Assembly: GCA_023356535.1 (NCBI GenBank)
Contig: JAKQYF010000015.1
Coordinates: 1-43,546, forward strand
Direction: 5' to 3'
Length of the DNA: 43,546 nucleotides
Source of the DNA: Trichodesmium sp. MAG_R03
GTDB lineage: Bacteria; Cyanobacteriota; Cyanobacteriia; Cyanobacteriales; Microcoleaceae
Both the position numbers and the translations under genes were made by a program. Positions 6,784 to 17,408 of the stretch are shown in pieces (positions within the stretch are counted from its first letter, which is position 1; every line of letters begins with the position of its first letter). The notes beneath the pieces were generated by a model, which was not told where the DNA came from, ran no database searches, and saw only the letters and a list, made by a program, of their open reading frames with translations.

Positions 6784-8880
6784 ATGGTTTTTTTAAAAGG
6801 CACTAATAAAAAAGACAATCTCAAAGGAACTGCTAAAAAAGATTTCATTAATGGAAAGGGTGGTAATGACAAAATTAATGGTGGAGGTGGTAATGACAAA
6901 ATTAATGGTGGCGCTGGCAAAGATATTTTAAACGGTGGAGGTGGCAATGATAAAATTAATGGTGGAGGTGGTAATGATAAAATTAATGGTGGCGCTGGCA
7001 AAGATATTTTAAACGGTGGAGGTGGTAATGATAAAATTAATGGTGGAGGTGGTAATGATCAACTCAATGGTAGTGAAGGTAAAGATACTTTAAATGGTGG
7101 CAATGCTCAAGATAATTTAATTGGTGGTTCTGGTAACGATTTCTTAGACGGTGGAAAGGGCAATGATATACTAACTGGCAATAGTGGTAATGATGTATTG
7201 GTAGGCAATTTTGGTAAAGACATTTTAACTGGCGGTACAGGAGATGATGTATTTTTTTTAAAACAAAATAGTGCAGTTGACAAAAAGTCAGCTGCTGATA
7301 TAATTACAGACTTTAAGCCAAATTTTGACTCAATTGGCTTAGATAACGGTTTGACTGAAAATAATCTTAATTTACAGTTATCTGGTGATTCGACTGTAAT
7401 TAAGGTCAAACAAACAGGTAAGATTTTAGGTATCGTGAAAGGTGTTAAACCTAAAGACCTCAAGTGGAATTTTACATCTATAAATGGTAAACCTAATGTA
7501 ATTGAAAATCGGGTAACTTTTAAGGCTCCTACTGTTCAACTAAAATCTTCCAATGATTATGCTGATTTTTATGAAATGAAGTTAACTGGTAGCGATAAAA
7601 GTAGTTTTACTATTAATATTATAAACACTCCTACAGAAGCGTATCCAGAATCGGTGCGATATACGCCTTCTCCTTCAGAAAAACGCAAAGGACAAAAACC
7701 ATTTACTGCTGAAATTAATTCAGAGGGTGATCGAATTGAATTAAAGTTTGATGGAGCTTCAGAATCTTATGTACTTGACAACAATTTTAGAGACATTGTG
7801 ATTATTTCCAAAAGAACGGCACAAGGAGCAAAAGAAATAGCAAGAGTTGATGTCGACGAAGAAGTGAGTTCAGATGTAGAGCAATCTGTTACTCAAGCAT
7901 TGTGTAAAGCAGGTCAAGATATCTGCAAAGGTATAGAAATTATGGGTAATGTTGCTACTGGCTTAGCAGGGCTAACTGTTCTTACTGCGCCTACTGGTGT
8001 TGGAGCTGTTGTTTCAGGAGCTTTAGGAGCTGTAGCTCTTGGTGCTAAAGCTTTTGGATATGGCTGCCTGATGTTGTATGGTAATGACTCCAGTTTGGTT
8101 AATACTTTAATAGACGAAGCATCTGGTTCTATTTTGCGCGGAATAGGAAAGAGATTATTTAAGACTGTTGCTGGTCAAACTCGCAAGCAGGTTCGTCAAG
8201 TAATCAACAAGAAATACGACCAAGATTTTTTTCAGCCTGCTGTTGCTGTTGGGAAAAATCCTTTTAAAGATATGGAAGATTTTTATCTTGGCAAAAAAGG
8301 TGAAAAATTAGGAACAAAGACTTATGATTTCGTTAGTTCAATTTTAAAAACCTCAACATTAATTGCTAACAAAAAATCAAACACTAAAAAACCTAGGGAT
8401 TTGATGCAGAAAATTCGTGAGAGTTTAGGGCTTTATGCATGCGATAAAAAGGAGGTAGAAGTATATTTTCAGCCAGACGGAAATCCTTGGGCTTTAACTA
8501 AATTATACTTAGTTTCTCCAGAAGAAAAATTTATTGGCACTCCGCCAAATAGTATAAGTGGTCTTAATAATGATGCAGGTAAGTGGGTGTCCGTAGGAGC
8601 ATTCCCTATAGGTACTGAACTAGAGTTTGAAACTCGTGTAGGAAGAAATTCCTTTGACAGAGGTATAACTGATCTGGCAGGAGGCTTAACCTTGAGTTCA
8701 AAATCTCCTGAATCTGCTTCTATAAATACATTTCCCTGGGGTCTTGTTTCCTTAGGATTTGAAGATGGTTCTAGTGGAAAATGGCTGGGAATAGACGTTG
8801 AAAAGCCAAATGATTTTAACGACACTGAAGTTAACATTACCAATGTAATAGTTAACGGAAATGACATTTTTGTTGGCTAA
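6784..8880 (+). CDS. RTX-type (hemolysin-like) calcium-binding repeat protein with C-terminal unknown region
   Basis: A 698-aa protein. Residues about 18-160 are back-to-back RTX nonapeptides (GGxGNDxLN), which bind calcium and are typical of proteins exported by type I secretion. A linker (FFLKQNSAVDKKSAADIITDF) closes the repeat domain, as in other cyanobacterial RTX proteins. Residues about 255-370 look beta-rich. Residues about 387-430 are a long Gly/Ala/Val-rich hydrophobic stretch able to insert in a membrane. The last 270 residues match nothing I know. RTX repeats usually lie near the C-terminus; here they are N-terminal. There is no Sec signal. The ribosome site is weak. No secretion ABC transporter is adjacent, so it would be shared. 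A toxin or adhesin role is possible but unproven. Confidence 0.82.
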   Translation: MVFLKGTNKKDNLKGTAKKDFINGKGGNDKINGGGGNDKINGGAGKDILNGGGGNDKINGGGGNDKINGGAGKDILNGGGGNDKINGGGGNDQLNGSEGKDTLNGGNAQDNLIGGSGNDFLDGGKGNDILTGNSGNDVLVGNFGKDILTGGTGDDVFFLKQNSAVDKKSAADIITDFKPNFDSIGLDNGLTENNLNLQLSGDSTVIKVKQTGKILGIVKGVKPKDLKWNFTSINGKPNVIENRVTFKAPTVQLKSSNDYADFYEMKLTGSDKSSFTINIINTPTEAYPESVRYTPSPSEKRKGQKPFTAEINSEGDRIELKFDGASESYVLDNNFRDIVIISKRTAQGAKEIARVDVDEEVSSDVEQSVTQALCKAGQDICKGIEIMGNVATGLAGLTVLTAPTGVGAVVSGALGAVALGAKAFGYGCLMLYGNDSSLVNTLIDEASGSILRGIGKRLFKTVAGQTRKQVRQVINKKYDQDFFQPAVAVGKNPFKDMEDFYLGKKGEKLGTKTYDFVSSILKTSTLIANKKSNTKKPRDLMQKIRESLGLYACDKKEVEVYFQPDGNPWALTKLYLVSPEEKFIGTPPNSISGLNNDAGKWVSVGAFPIGTELEFETRVGRNSFDRGITDLAGGLTLSSKSPESASINTFPWGLVSLGFEDGSSGKWLGIDVEKPNDFNDTEVNITNVIVNGNDIFVG
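6853..7083 (+). repeat. In-frame DNA repeats encoding RTX nonapeptides
   Basis: 27-base units group into an 81-base higher-order repeat. Bases 6910-6978 and 6991-7059 are identical but for one substitution, which marks a recent duplication. The number of units is likely to vary between strains by slippage or recombination without breaking the frame. Confidence 0.85.
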
Positions 8881-9051
8881 ATTCTGATTGAGTTGATTCT
8901 TTCGCTAAATTAGCCATCGCGAAACCTCATCAAGACTTATAAGCCACAGAAGAGTTGTAGAAGGCTTTAAAGCCTTCAAAAGTTTTATGATCGTGTTCTT
9001 GGCATCTTCTTCGATAGACGGAAAAGACTTCAACAAGAATTTGGAACAGAA

Positions 9052-9201
9052 TTAGCTACTTAAGGAAGTAAGAGAGACTACTCTTTTAACTTCAGAGACA
9101 GAATCTTCTTGACTACTTACAGAAACGCTACTATTAGTGGACTGCTGAGGATGATCACAAGCAGTAATTGATAAACCAAAGATACAAATCAGAAATTTCA
9201 A
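9052..9201 (-). CDS. Small putative lipoprotein, possibly 5'-truncated
   Basis: A 49-codon minus-strand frame opening with TTG at 9201 encodes LKFLICIFGLSITAC followed by a Ser/Gln/Glu/Val-rich tail ending SLSS. The hydrophobic run and ITAC form a textbook lipobox, with lipidation expected on the cysteine. The frame stays open upstream through KKRYFFFIKT, so the true start may lie further up; no ATG is seen and a transposase tail abuts that side. It may be the stub of a gene cut by an insertion. It is too short for automated calling. Confidence 0.4.
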   Translation of the reverse strand: MKFLICIFGLSITACDHPQQSTNSSVSVSSQEDSVSEVKRVVSLTSLSS

Positions 9202-9245
9202 CGTCTTAATGAAGAAGAAATACCGCTTTTTTTGATTGGTTGAGA

Positions 9246-9350
9246 GTAGAAATTTTAGATACGTTATTACCCGAACGAGTCCCTAAATATAATCCCAGAG
9301 TTATCAAAAAACCTGTATCTAAATTTCGTTCTAAAAAACCAAAACACTGA
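9246..9350 (+). pseudogene. C-terminal tail of an IS transposase (IS4-like)
   Basis: An open stretch reads VEILDTLLPERVPKYNPRV then IKKPVSKFRSKKPKH before a stop. The PRVIKKPVSKF...KKP pattern resembles the basic C-terminus of IS4-type cyanobacterial transposases. No catalytic region is present, so only a remnant survives. The assignment is by eye. Confidence 0.4.
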
Positions 9351-9463
9351 GGTAGTTATCGGCAGATGGAACCTCCTTCTTTTCCTATTACTAATCATGC
9401 TTTCAGCCTTAACTGAACCGTATTGCTTTTAACTTAAAAATTCTTACTTTTGATTAAGGAGTT

Positions 9464-12400
9464 CTATATATAAGCCGACACTTCTTTTTGCAAAGCAGTC
9501 TCAACCATTTCATATTCCGCCTTTACCTGAGATAAAATCACATCTGCGCCTTCAGTAGTTCCCCTATGACCAATAGATTCTAGCTCCTTGCAAAGCTCAG
9601 ACAACTTTGTGGCACCCAGAGAAGCACTACTAGACTTCACGCTGTGAGCAGATATTTGTAGCAATTTTGGCTGCTTTTCTTTAATGGCTTGACCAATTCC
9701 ATCTAAAAGCATTGGCGTACCTTCCAGATAAGAATTAATTACATCTACAAGTAGTTCAGGAGCGTTTCCTGCCATTTTCTTTAAGTCTTGCAATACTGCT
9801 ATATCGAGCACTCTTTCTACCTCGACTATATCTACTTTTTCTTGTTTTACCATTTTTCCTTCTAATAGAACACATTTCCTTAAAGCCGTCATCAATGCTT
9901 CTCGACAAACTGGTTTAGTAATATAGTCATCCATACCAGCGCTTAGACATTTTTCGCGATCGCCTTGCATAGCATTAGCAGTCATAGCAATAATGCGAGG
10001 GCGTTTCTCTTTTGCCCATTCAGCACATATTTGACGTGTAGCAGTCAAACCATCCATTTGTGGCATTCGTATATCCATCAGCACTACATCATAAGACTGA
10101 CGACGTAAATTTACTAATACCTCTAAACCATTTGCTGCAATATCAGCTCGATATCCTAAATTTTTTAGAATATTAATTGCCACTTTTTGGTTAACGACAT
10201 TATCCTCAGCTAAGAGAATTTTCAGAGGTAATCTTTGTGCTAGCTTGACATTTGATTCAATTTTTAATTTTTGTTTACGATCAACACTATTTTCTTGAAA
10301 AAGTCCTACTAACACTTTCTTAAGTTGAGATTGCTTAATTGGCTTATTTAAATAAGTAGCAGCATTGATATTAGTTCTAATATTTAATGATTCTTGAGCT
10401 AAAGAACTGAGAAAAATTATGAGTAACCCCTGACAACAGGAAAGTTTCTGAATTTCTCTAGTTAAAGTTATACCATCCATCCCAGGCATTTGTAAATCTA
10501 AAATAGCAACATCAAACTTCTCCCCTGACTGTAGTATATTGATCGCTTCTTGCCCACTACTTACAGCTTGGGAAATCATCCCCATGGATTCTGATTGAAG
10601 TGTCAGCAATTGCCTATTCGTAGCATTATCATCAACAATTAACAAACGTTTATTATGTAATAATTTCTCGGTTTCATTGTCCTGCTCAAGAGATAAACTA
10701 TTAGAAATAGCATAAGATACTATCGTGAAGAAAAAAGTGGAACCAACACCTAATTCACTCTCTACCCATATTTTTCCTCCCATCATTTTAGTTAACCGCT
10801 TGCTGATAGCTAATCCCAATCCTGTGCCGCCGTAGTGACGACTTATAGAAGCATCAACTTGACTAAAGGCCTTAAATAGATAATTCATAGAATCGGATGA
10901 AAGACCAATACCAGTATCTTTAACCGCGAATTGTATTGTGTAGCAGATAGGACAGGAACTATTTGTTTGAGTAGATTCTGTTTGATCGCGAACAGGACAA
11001 CGCCGATTTTCAGCAGAGTTTAACTCTAGGTTTTGAGTTGAAGCAGTAACTGAAACTGATACAACTATTTCTCCAGTCTCTGTAAACTTTATCCCATTAC
11101 TGAGAAGATTAACTAATATTTGGCGCAAGCGAGTTATATCTCCAATTATAATTTCAGGAGTTTGTGAATCTATAAAATAAGCTAGCTCTAAGTTTTTGTC
11201 TGCTGCTTTTGGTGCTAATAAATCTAGACAATCTTCTATGCAAGTTCGGAGATTAAAGGGTTGTTCCTCTAAATCTAATTTGCCAGACTCAATTTTGGAG
11301 AAATCAAGAATATCATTAATTAAGATTAACAAAGAATCCCCACTGTTACGGATAATTTCCACAAAATCTTGCTGTTGTCGGTTGAGGGGTGTATCCAATA
11401 GTAAACCTGTCATCCCAATGATTGCATTCATAGGGGTACGAATTTCGTGGCTCATTATTGCGAGGAATTCACTCTTAGTTCGATTCACAATTTCTGCTTC
11501 TTCTTTAGCAATTCTCAATTCATCTTCTACTTGTTTCTTCTCTGTAATATCTGTTATTGTACCAACAAGACGAGAGGGTTGATTTTGCTTGTCACGAATA
11601 CATTTGCCTTTAGCAAATATCCATAGATAATGCCCATCCCGATGTTTCATCCTATGAGTATTCTCATAAAGTTCTGTTTTTTCTTCTAAATATGTTTCTA
11701 TGGCTTGAATTGCTACTTCTAGATCGTCCGGATGTACATTATCAGCCCAAGTAGATAAAATATGAGGAAGTGGGTTGTCTTCGTAACCAAGAATTCTCAT
11801 CCATGTGGGTGAGTAATAAACTTCATTTGTTTGTAGATTCCAATCCCAAATGCCATCGTTTGTACCTGAGACAGCAACTTCATAGCGCTCTTCCCGTACA
11901 CTCAAAATCGATTCTATTCGAGAACGCTCGAGAATTTCTATACTTAAAGCTTCATTTTTTTTCTTTAATTCCTCAGTTTTTTCTATAAACTTTTGCTGTA
12001 GTGCTGCTTTCATTAACTGAAAGTTGACAGTGAGAGTATTAATCTCTGCAATTCTACTTTGTGGCAAATCTATAGAATTTGATTCAGACAGAAGTTTTTG
12101 AGGTAAGTCTGTAGTTACTTGAGTCAGTTGTAAAATCGGTACTACTAATCTTTTGCTAATCCAGGCTGATATGATTATTCCTAAGAATATAAGTATTTCC
12201 ATTACGGTTAGATGTATAATGTAACTCGTATGTAAATAGTCAATATAGGGTGCTGTTGGTTGTTTGATATATAAATACCAGGGAAGATCGTGACTAATCT
12301 TGACCTTGACTCCATAGAAGGATTGTTTCCAACTTTTCATTTTTGATCTTCCTGCTATTTTTGGCTGCCACTTAAAAAAATCTCCATCGTAGTAGATATT

Positions 12401-13621
12401 TCCTGTTTCTAATAAGTCGAATTTTTCCCGAATAGTTCTTACTGAATTATTGTCAGCAATTATATAGTTGTCACCATCTACAAGTATTGCTTCCATTCTA
12501 TCCACTTGGGTATTTAGTTGAAGAAATTTACTGATGTGACTATAGTCTAGGAAGCCATAAGTAATTCCTTCAAACTGATTATTTCTTACTACTGGTATTA
12601 TAATACTAATATAAGTGGTCATAGAAACTATATCTGGATGGACATCTATAATTTCTGGTTCCATTTTTTTTTCTATCTCCATCCAATGATCCTTATCAAG
12701 TGTATTTAAGTTAAAAATTGATTCTCCAATTTCGTTAAGTCCTAGTTCAGCAGCAATTATTTTACCACTAGCATCAGTTACATAAATTTTCAGAAAAGAG
12801 GGAAATATTTTTTTGATTACTGATATGCTTTGTTGTAAAGTTGCTGTTTCTTTATTAGCTGCTTGAGTTACTGTTTTTGCTAATTTTGCTATAACATGAA
12901 AATTTTCTTCATACCAATATTTTAAGTTATTTATTACAGGTAGTTGTGCAATTATTAGTTCTTTTTGAATCTCGTTCTCAATATGATATAATGTATATTG
13001 ACCATTAAACATGGTCATTGTTAAAGCTATAAATAAAATAAATGCTATGAAAAAATTAAAGATAGTTTGTTGAAATGAAGAATATTTTTTTTGTCTAGAA
13101 AAACCAAAAATTTTATATATTGGTAAATAAGTGATAATTAAGTTAGCAATTAAGGCATTAAATAAACCATTAACTGATTGCTTTAAAACGATTAACACAG
13201 TTTGTATTGTACTTAAATTCAATACAAATCTATAAAAGAATCCGACTAAAGGTATCCCTAGCAAAATCCAGTATATTCCATCTAGTAATACTATATTTTG
13301 GGAATATTGCCGATTTAAGATTATGCCAACAAATATTGCTTCTAGAGTAAAAATAATAATTGCATAAGGATGATCCCATAAGAAGTATGTGTGGATACTC
13401 ACAACAAAGGCTGCTAAAGTACCCCATTTACTTCCATAGAGATAAACTACTATTAAGCTTGCTATACTACCGAAAATAAAATCTACTCCAAAAAACAAAT
13501 GTATTGTGAAAACGTTACCTAAGTAACCTAGTATAATTAAGAACATAATTCCCAATATAAATTTGGGATTAATAATTTTTGACGATTTGTTATTCTTCTG
13601 GAAAAAGTTCATGTAGTTCAC
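9464..13621 (-). CDS. Membrane hybrid histidine kinase: TM-sensor-HAMP-PAS-HisKA-HATPase-REC-REC-HPt
   Basis: A 1385-aa phosphorelay sensor. Several transmembrane helices (about 20-210, MASE-like) are followed by a periplasmic Cache-like sensor (about 220-445), another helix, a HAMP-like linker and a PAS domain (about 575-700; DGIWDWNLQTNEVYYSP). HisKA has its phosphoacceptor at H725 ([10 protein letters not shown]). The ATPase has DTGIG and GGTGLGLA. Receiver 1 has D1042 (ILDLQMPGMDG) and receiver 2 has D1183 (LMDIRMPQMDG); both look intact. The HPt histidine is H1326 (SAHSVKSSSASLGA). All parts of a four-step relay are in one chain, but no response regulator with an output domain is nearby. 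The signal is unknown. An upstream MITE-like element begins about 70 bases before the start codon. Confidence 0.95.
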   Translation of the reverse strand: MNYMNFFQKNNKSSKIINPKFILGIMFLIILGYLGNVFTIHLFFGVDFIFGSIASLIVVYLYGSKWGTLAAFVVSIHTYFLWDHPYAIIIFTLEAIFVGIILNRQYSQNIVLLDGIYWILLGIPLVGFFYRFVLNLSTIQTVLIVLKQSVNGLFNALIANLIITYLPIYKIFGFSRQKKYSSFQQTIFNFFIAFILFIALTMTMFNGQYTLYHIENEIQKELIIAQLPVINNLKYWYEENFHVIAKLAKTVTQAANKETATLQQSISVIKKIFPSFLKIYVTDASGKIIAAELGLNEIGESIFNLNTLDKDHWMEIEKKMEPEIIDVHPDIVSMTTYISIIIPVVRNNQFEGITYGFLDYSHISKFLQLNTQVDRMEAILVDGDNYIIADNNSVRTIREKFDLLETGNIYYDGDFFKWQPKIAGRSKMKSWKQSFYGVKVKISHDLPWYLYIKQPTAPYIDYLHTSYIIHLTVMEILIFLGIIISAWISKRLVVPILQLTQVTTDLPQKLLSESNSIDLPQSRIAEINTLTVNFQLMKAALQQKFIEKTEELKKKNEALSIEILERSRIESILSVREERYEVAVSGTNDGIWDWNLQTNEVYYSPTWMRILGYEDNPLPHILSTWADNVHPDDLEVAIQAIETYLEEKTELYENTHRMKHRDGHYLWIFAKGKCIRDKQNQPSRLVGTITDITEKKQVEDELRIAKEEAEIVNRTKSEFLAIMSHEIRTPMNAIIGMTGLLLDTPLNRQQQDFVEIIRNSGDSLLILINDILDFSKIESGKLDLEEQPFNLRTCIEDCLDLLAPKAADKNLELAYFIDSQTPEIIIGDITRLRQILVNLLSNGIKFTETGEIVVSVSVTASTQNLELNSAENRRCPVRDQTESTQTNSSCPICYTIQFAVKDTGIGLSSDSMNYLFKAFSQVDASISRHYGGTGLGLAISKRLTKMMGGKIWVESELGVGSTFFFTIVSYAISNSLSLEQDNETEKLLHNKRLLIVDDNATNRQLLTLQSESMGMISQAVSSGQEAINILQSGEKFDVAILDLQMPGMDGITLTREIQKLSCCQGLLIIFLSSLAQESLNIRTNINAATYLNKPIKQSQLKKVLVGLFQENSVDRKQKLKIESNVKLAQRLPLKILLAEDNVVNQKVAINILKNLGYRADIAANGLEVLVNLRRQSYDVVLMDIRMPQMDGLTATRQICAEWAKEKRPRIIAMTANAMQGDREKCLSAGMDDYITKPVCREALMTALRKCVLLEGKMVKQEKVDIVEVERVLDIAVLQDLKKMAGNAPELLVDVINSYLEGTPMLLDGIGQAIKEKQPKLLQISAHSVKSSSASLGATKLSELCKELESIGHRGTTEGADVILSQVKAEYEMVETALQKEVSAYI

Positions 13622-13688
13622 CTCTTGTTTTTTCCGATATAATCCAATACAGTTTAGTTAAGGATTTTTTTTGCAATTCTGTATTCTT

Positions 13689-13778
13689 CAAGACTTACGC
13701 AGCGCCGCTATATATGGCGCATAAATTCCTCTTTTTCAAGATATTGCCACTACAATTAGTGCTATTGCATAAATCCTG
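13689..13778. mobile_element. MITE-like element, ACTTACGCA family (copy 1)
   Basis: The ends are CAAGACTTACGCA and TTGCATAAATCCTG, imperfect inverted repeats of the CAGGACTTACGCA family found at seven other places in this window. It has no coding capacity. It sits in the promoter region of the minus-strand hybrid kinase. Confidence 0.6.
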
Positions 13779-14189
13779 TTCTGAAAAACCTATCTAATGG
13801 TTCCATATCATAGGAGTTTTTGTCTAATCTGAAGCGTGTTTAAATATAATGAGATTTGTCACACCGAAAATAGCTTCAAACCCAGTATTAGGAAGGGAAA
13901 CACCTTAAAAGGCTAAAAAGAGCTTGAAAGCTAGATCTATCAACAAAATAGTTGATTGAATCTCAAAACATTACTTGATGATACCTTATGATACTAATTC
14001 TCAGAAACTTTACTATACTTTATACTTGGATTTTCTATTTCCAAATGCTATTTATTGACTCAATTGTATGAGGAAATAATCTCTATAATTTGTCAAGTTA
14101 TTTTGACTACCTTCTAAGAAAGCATTAAGTTCGGGAAATGTTATGAAATTTTGAGCTAATTTTTAACCTATTTTTTCCTCAAGTTCAGA
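13779..14189. other. Gene-free AT-rich stretch with dispersed repeat
   Basis: No gene seen. Bases about 13990-14050 (tactaattctcagaaactt, then attttctatttccaaatgc) resemble the sequence on both sides of the MITE at 29760-29890, as if that MITE had inserted into a copy of this repeat. Confidence 0.4.
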
Positions 14190-14236
14190 TATATCTCCCC
14201 TGGAAGGAGCAAGAGTAGCTCTCCCAGAGGATATAT
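14190..14236. other. Imperfect hairpin downstream of pheT
   Basis: ATATC, CTGG and GGAGC on the left pair with GCTCT, CCAG and GATAT on the right around the loop AAGAGTA. It lies just after the pheT stop and may end that transcript, though there is no clear T-run in the pheT direction. Confidence 0.3.
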
Positions 14237-14271
14237 GTGATATAAACTTGAAGTCTCGACTCAGCTATATC

Positions 14272-16725
14272 TTAACTTCTGAGATTAACTTGAAGTTTAT
14301 CAACCAAAGCATTTCTAATTTTTTCCTGCACCGGATCAACATCAGCATCAGTAAGAGTTCGATCGCCAACTCGGTAAATTAACCGAAAAGCTAAACTTCT
14401 TTTACCATCGGGTACATTGTCACCGCGATATTCATCAAACAATTCGATAGACTCCAATAATTTGCCAGCAGCTTGAGAAATTACCCGTTTAATCTCATCC
14501 ACTGATACAGTAACTGGCACAAAGAAAGCAATATCCCGATCAGCAGGAGGAAAAGTAGAATAAATGCTAAACTTGCGTTTCCTAATATTTCCTTGAGTCA
14601 TTGCTGAGACCAACACCCCTAAGTCAAGTTGAAAAACATAAACCTCATCTAGCAATTCTCGCTCTTGCCGTAGCTGAGGATGTAGTTGCCCAAAAACACC
14701 AAGAGATTTACCTTGTAACCATAATGATGCTGTCCGACCTGGATGCAGTAGAGAATTCTCTGAGTCTGGCTTGTACTTAACTGCCAAATAGAGTTGTTCA
14801 AAAACTTGTTCTAAAAGACCTTTAGCTTCAAACCAATTCAGAGGTTGTTCCTTACCATCTCGGATCCAACTTTTGCTACCATTACTGATAATTCCGGCGA
14901 TCGCCTCTGCTTCTTGATATTTTTCTTCCTCTTTCCAGAAGATACGACCTATTTCAAACCCATTTAATACTCCATTTCCTTGTTCTAAGTTATATTGAAA
15001 AGCATCAATAAGTCCAGTTAAAAGTTCTGTACGGAGGCCAGAATATTCTACAAATAGAGGGTTAGCGATCGCTATTTGATTTGCTTCTCTTTGTTTAACC
15101 AAAGAATAGTGCATCAATTCTGTCAACCCTGCACCCCGCAAAGCACCACGAATACTACGAACGGCCAACTGTTCTGGTGGCAAATAACCTGCTGCACTTT
15201 TAGTTGGTAGAGTTTCACAAAAATTATCATACCCGTACAAACGCGCAACTTCTTCGATCAAGTCTATTTCTCGCTCTAGGTCTCGGTAACGATAAGGAGG
15301 TACTGTAACATTCCACACTACTGCTTCTTTAGTTTCAATTTTACTCAAATCACATCCTAAAGACTTGAGAATACCTTCAACCTCTTCTGGTTGCAGAAAA
15401 AATTCATGTAAAGTATCTTCCGAAGGCTTAAGTGGTCCTAAAATTGAATTAATACGGTCAAGACTGAGAGATAATTTACGAGTTGCTATAATACTATCTG
15501 CTTTAGTAGCAAAAGTATCTTGATAACTAACCTTTCCACCCCCTAATTCAGTAATTAAATGAATAGCCCGACGACAAGCTAATATTAATTCTGCTTGATT
15601 AACACCCCGTTCAAATCTAGTAGAAGCTTCTGTCCGTAGACCTTGAGTTCGAGCTGAACGGCGGATGGCAATAGGAGCAAAAATTGCAGCTTCCAATAAT
15701 AGGTTTGTAGTGTTATCACTCACCTCAGTTTTTTCGCCGCCCATTACTCCTGCTAAGGCCACTGGTTTTTCATTGGCCGTAATTAATAAAGTTTCAGTTT
15801 CCAAATTTCGCAGTTGACTATCCAAAGTAATGATAGCTTCATTAATTGAAGCATAACGAACTCCAATTGTCAAAAACTTATTACCCGTGATAGCTTGAAT
15901 TTTATCTTTGTCAAATCCATGAAGTGGCTGACCCCACTCTAACAGAATATAGTTGGTAATATCCACTACGTTATTGATAGCTCTTATGCCTGTAGCTTCC
16001 AATCGCTGTTTTAACCATTCTGGTGAAGGACCAATTTTTACTCCTTCGATGACAGTACCAATATAAATAGGGCAAGCTTGCGATTCTGAGATATCTATTT
16101 TGATACTACTATCTTTCTTTTGGTCTGGGATAATAACATCAGGAACATATGGTATTCTTAGAGATGCTCCGGTCACGGCGGCAACTTCCCGGGCTACACC
16201 AATCATACTCAAGGCATCAGCACGATTTGCCGTTGTTGTCAAGTCTAAAATTACATCATCTAGGCCGAGCAAAGGACCTACATCACTGCCTAACTGAGGG
16301 TTTTCTAGATCAAATATATGAATTCCTTCAGAATCTTTTGTAAGGCCCAGTTCTGACAAGGAGCAAATCATTCCTTCGGAGGGGACTCCCCGAAGTTTAC
16401 TCTTTTTGATTTTTAAGTCAATAGCAGCCAAATAAGCGCCGATGGTAGCTACCGCAACATAGATACCTGGTTTGGCATTAGAAGCTCCACAGACAATATT
16501 TAATGGAGCAGAAGTACCAATGTCCACTTGGCAAACTTTAAGTTTATCGGCATTGGGGTGTTTGTTAGCTTCTAGTATTTTTCCTAAAACTACCCCTGCT
16601 GACCAAGTGCTTCGATCTTCTATTTTTTCTACTTCGAAGCCTGCCATTGTTAGAGTTTTAGCTAGCTCTTCTGGAGTCATGTTGATATCTACCAGTTCCT
16701 GCAGCCATTTCAGAGAGATACGCAT
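14272..16725 (-). CDS. pheT: Phenylalanyl-tRNA synthetase beta subunit
   Basis: At 817 aa it has the full length expected of bacterial PheT. With the alpha subunit (PheS, not in this window) it forms the alpha2-beta2 enzyme that charges tRNA-Phe in the cytoplasm. Seen in order are the N-terminal start [14 protein letters not shown], the EMAP-like tRNA-binding domain (about 40-150; [20 protein letters not shown]), the B3/B4 editing region (about 210-390; [11 protein letters not shown]), B5 (about 410-500), the catalytic-like core (about 500-690) and the C-terminal anticodon-binding FDX-ACB domain (about 720-815; [20 protein letters not shown]). The start codon is clear. It stands alone, separated from neighbours by repeat-rich spacers. 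HIP1 sites occur within it. Confidence 0.98.
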   Translation of the reverse strand: MRISLKWLQELVDINMTPEELAKTLTMAGFEVEKIEDRSTWSAGVVLGKILEANKHPNADKLKVCQVDIGTSAPLNIVCGASNAKPGIYVAVATIGAYLAAIDLKIKKSKLRGVPSEGMICSLSELGLTKDSEGIHIFDLENPQLGSDVGPLLGLDDVILDLTTTANRADALSMIGVAREVAAVTGASLRIPYVPDVIIPDQKKDSSIKIDISESQACPIYIGTVIEGVKIGPSPEWLKQRLEATGIRAINNVVDITNYILLEWGQPLHGFDKDKIQAITGNKFLTIGVRYASINEAIITLDSQLRNLETETLLITANEKPVALAGVMGGEKTEVSDNTTNLLLEAAIFAPIAIRRSARTQGLRTEASTRFERGVNQAELILACRRAIHLITELGGGKVSYQDTFATKADSIIATRKLSLSLDRINSILGPLKPSEDTLHEFFLQPEEVEGILKSLGCDLSKIETKEAVVWNVTVPPYRYRDLEREIDLIEEVARLYGYDNFCETLPTKSAAGYLPPEQLAVRSIRGALRGAGLTELMHYSLVKQREANQIAIANPLFVEYSGLRTELLTGLIDAFQYNLEQGNGVLNGFEIGRIFWKEEEKYQEAEAIAGIISNGSKSWIRDGKEQPLNWFEAKGLLEQVFEQLYLAVKYKPDSENSLLHPGRTASLWLQGKSLGVFGQLHPQLRQERELLDEVYVFQLDLGVLVSAMTQGNIRKRKFSIYSTFPPADRDIAFFVPVTVSVDEIKRVISQAAGKLLESIELFDEYRGDNVPDGKRSLAFRLIYRVGDRTLTDADVDPVQEKIRNALVDKLQVNLRS

Positions 16726-16922
16726 TCTTTAATAATTCCCAATCTTTAGCCATAGTAGCAGCCTGTCTAGATTTATTTTGTGGGTAAGTTTTAGACCTTT
16801 CCTGAAATCCCCCTCCTTGGAGGGAAGGGGGTTGGAGGGTTAGTTTTTTTTCAACCCACATTTTCAAGTTTTACTGGCTAGTGAACAAATATCTTGTTCT
16901 CTGAGACCATAAGTAGGTAGAC
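16726..16922. other. Spacer upstream of pheT with palindromic CCCTCC element
   Basis: No gene. It holds a CCCCCTCCTTGGAGGG palindrome near 16810. A related CCCCTCCAAGGAGGGG lies near 17550, which suggests a dispersed repeat. Confidence 0.4.
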
Positions 16923-17014
16923 CAGGACTTACGCAAAATATTAAATCATAAACCATCTGTAGTGGTAAAGGACCATTCATCACTAATATATTAGTTGGTT
17001 CTGCGTAAGTCTTG
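16923..17014. mobile_element. MITE-like element, ACTTACGCA family (copy 2)
   Basis: The 92-bp element is bounded by CAGGACTTACGCA and TGCGTAAGTCTTG, a 13-base inverted repeat with one mismatch. The inside has no coding capacity. Its ends are the cleanest of the family in the window. Confidence 0.75.
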
Positions 17015-17408
17015 TGGACAAAATTATTTGTATATAAATTTGTTGTTGATCCTTTGATGGATCTATGACAGAACAATCAAAAATGCACAATTAATTCTAT
17101 CCAGGTACTTACTTTATGACCTCAAGTAACATTTTATCTCTCTCGTGGTTGAGGTTTTAACGAAATCAGAAGTCACAAGCAAAATTTGTAAGGTATGTAT
17201 ATATTAATGAAAACTGTTATAAGCTGTGAAAGTCCTGTTAGAAATCTTTCGTAATACAACATTTTAGTTGTGTCAGTCTAATAGGTTATAGCAATTTAAT
17301 CTAAGAATGATATACTAATTCCCATACATTCATGCTATACTTAGATAACACTTTAGTGATTAAATAATTAACACGAAGGGAGTAACCTTTTTGCAATCTT
17401 ATTAACAA

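Noticed and set aside
6618..7463. Minus-strand Pro/Leu-rich frames
   Set aside because: They are the antisense of the RTX repeats (GGxGND reads as PPxPLI on the other strand); no independent support.
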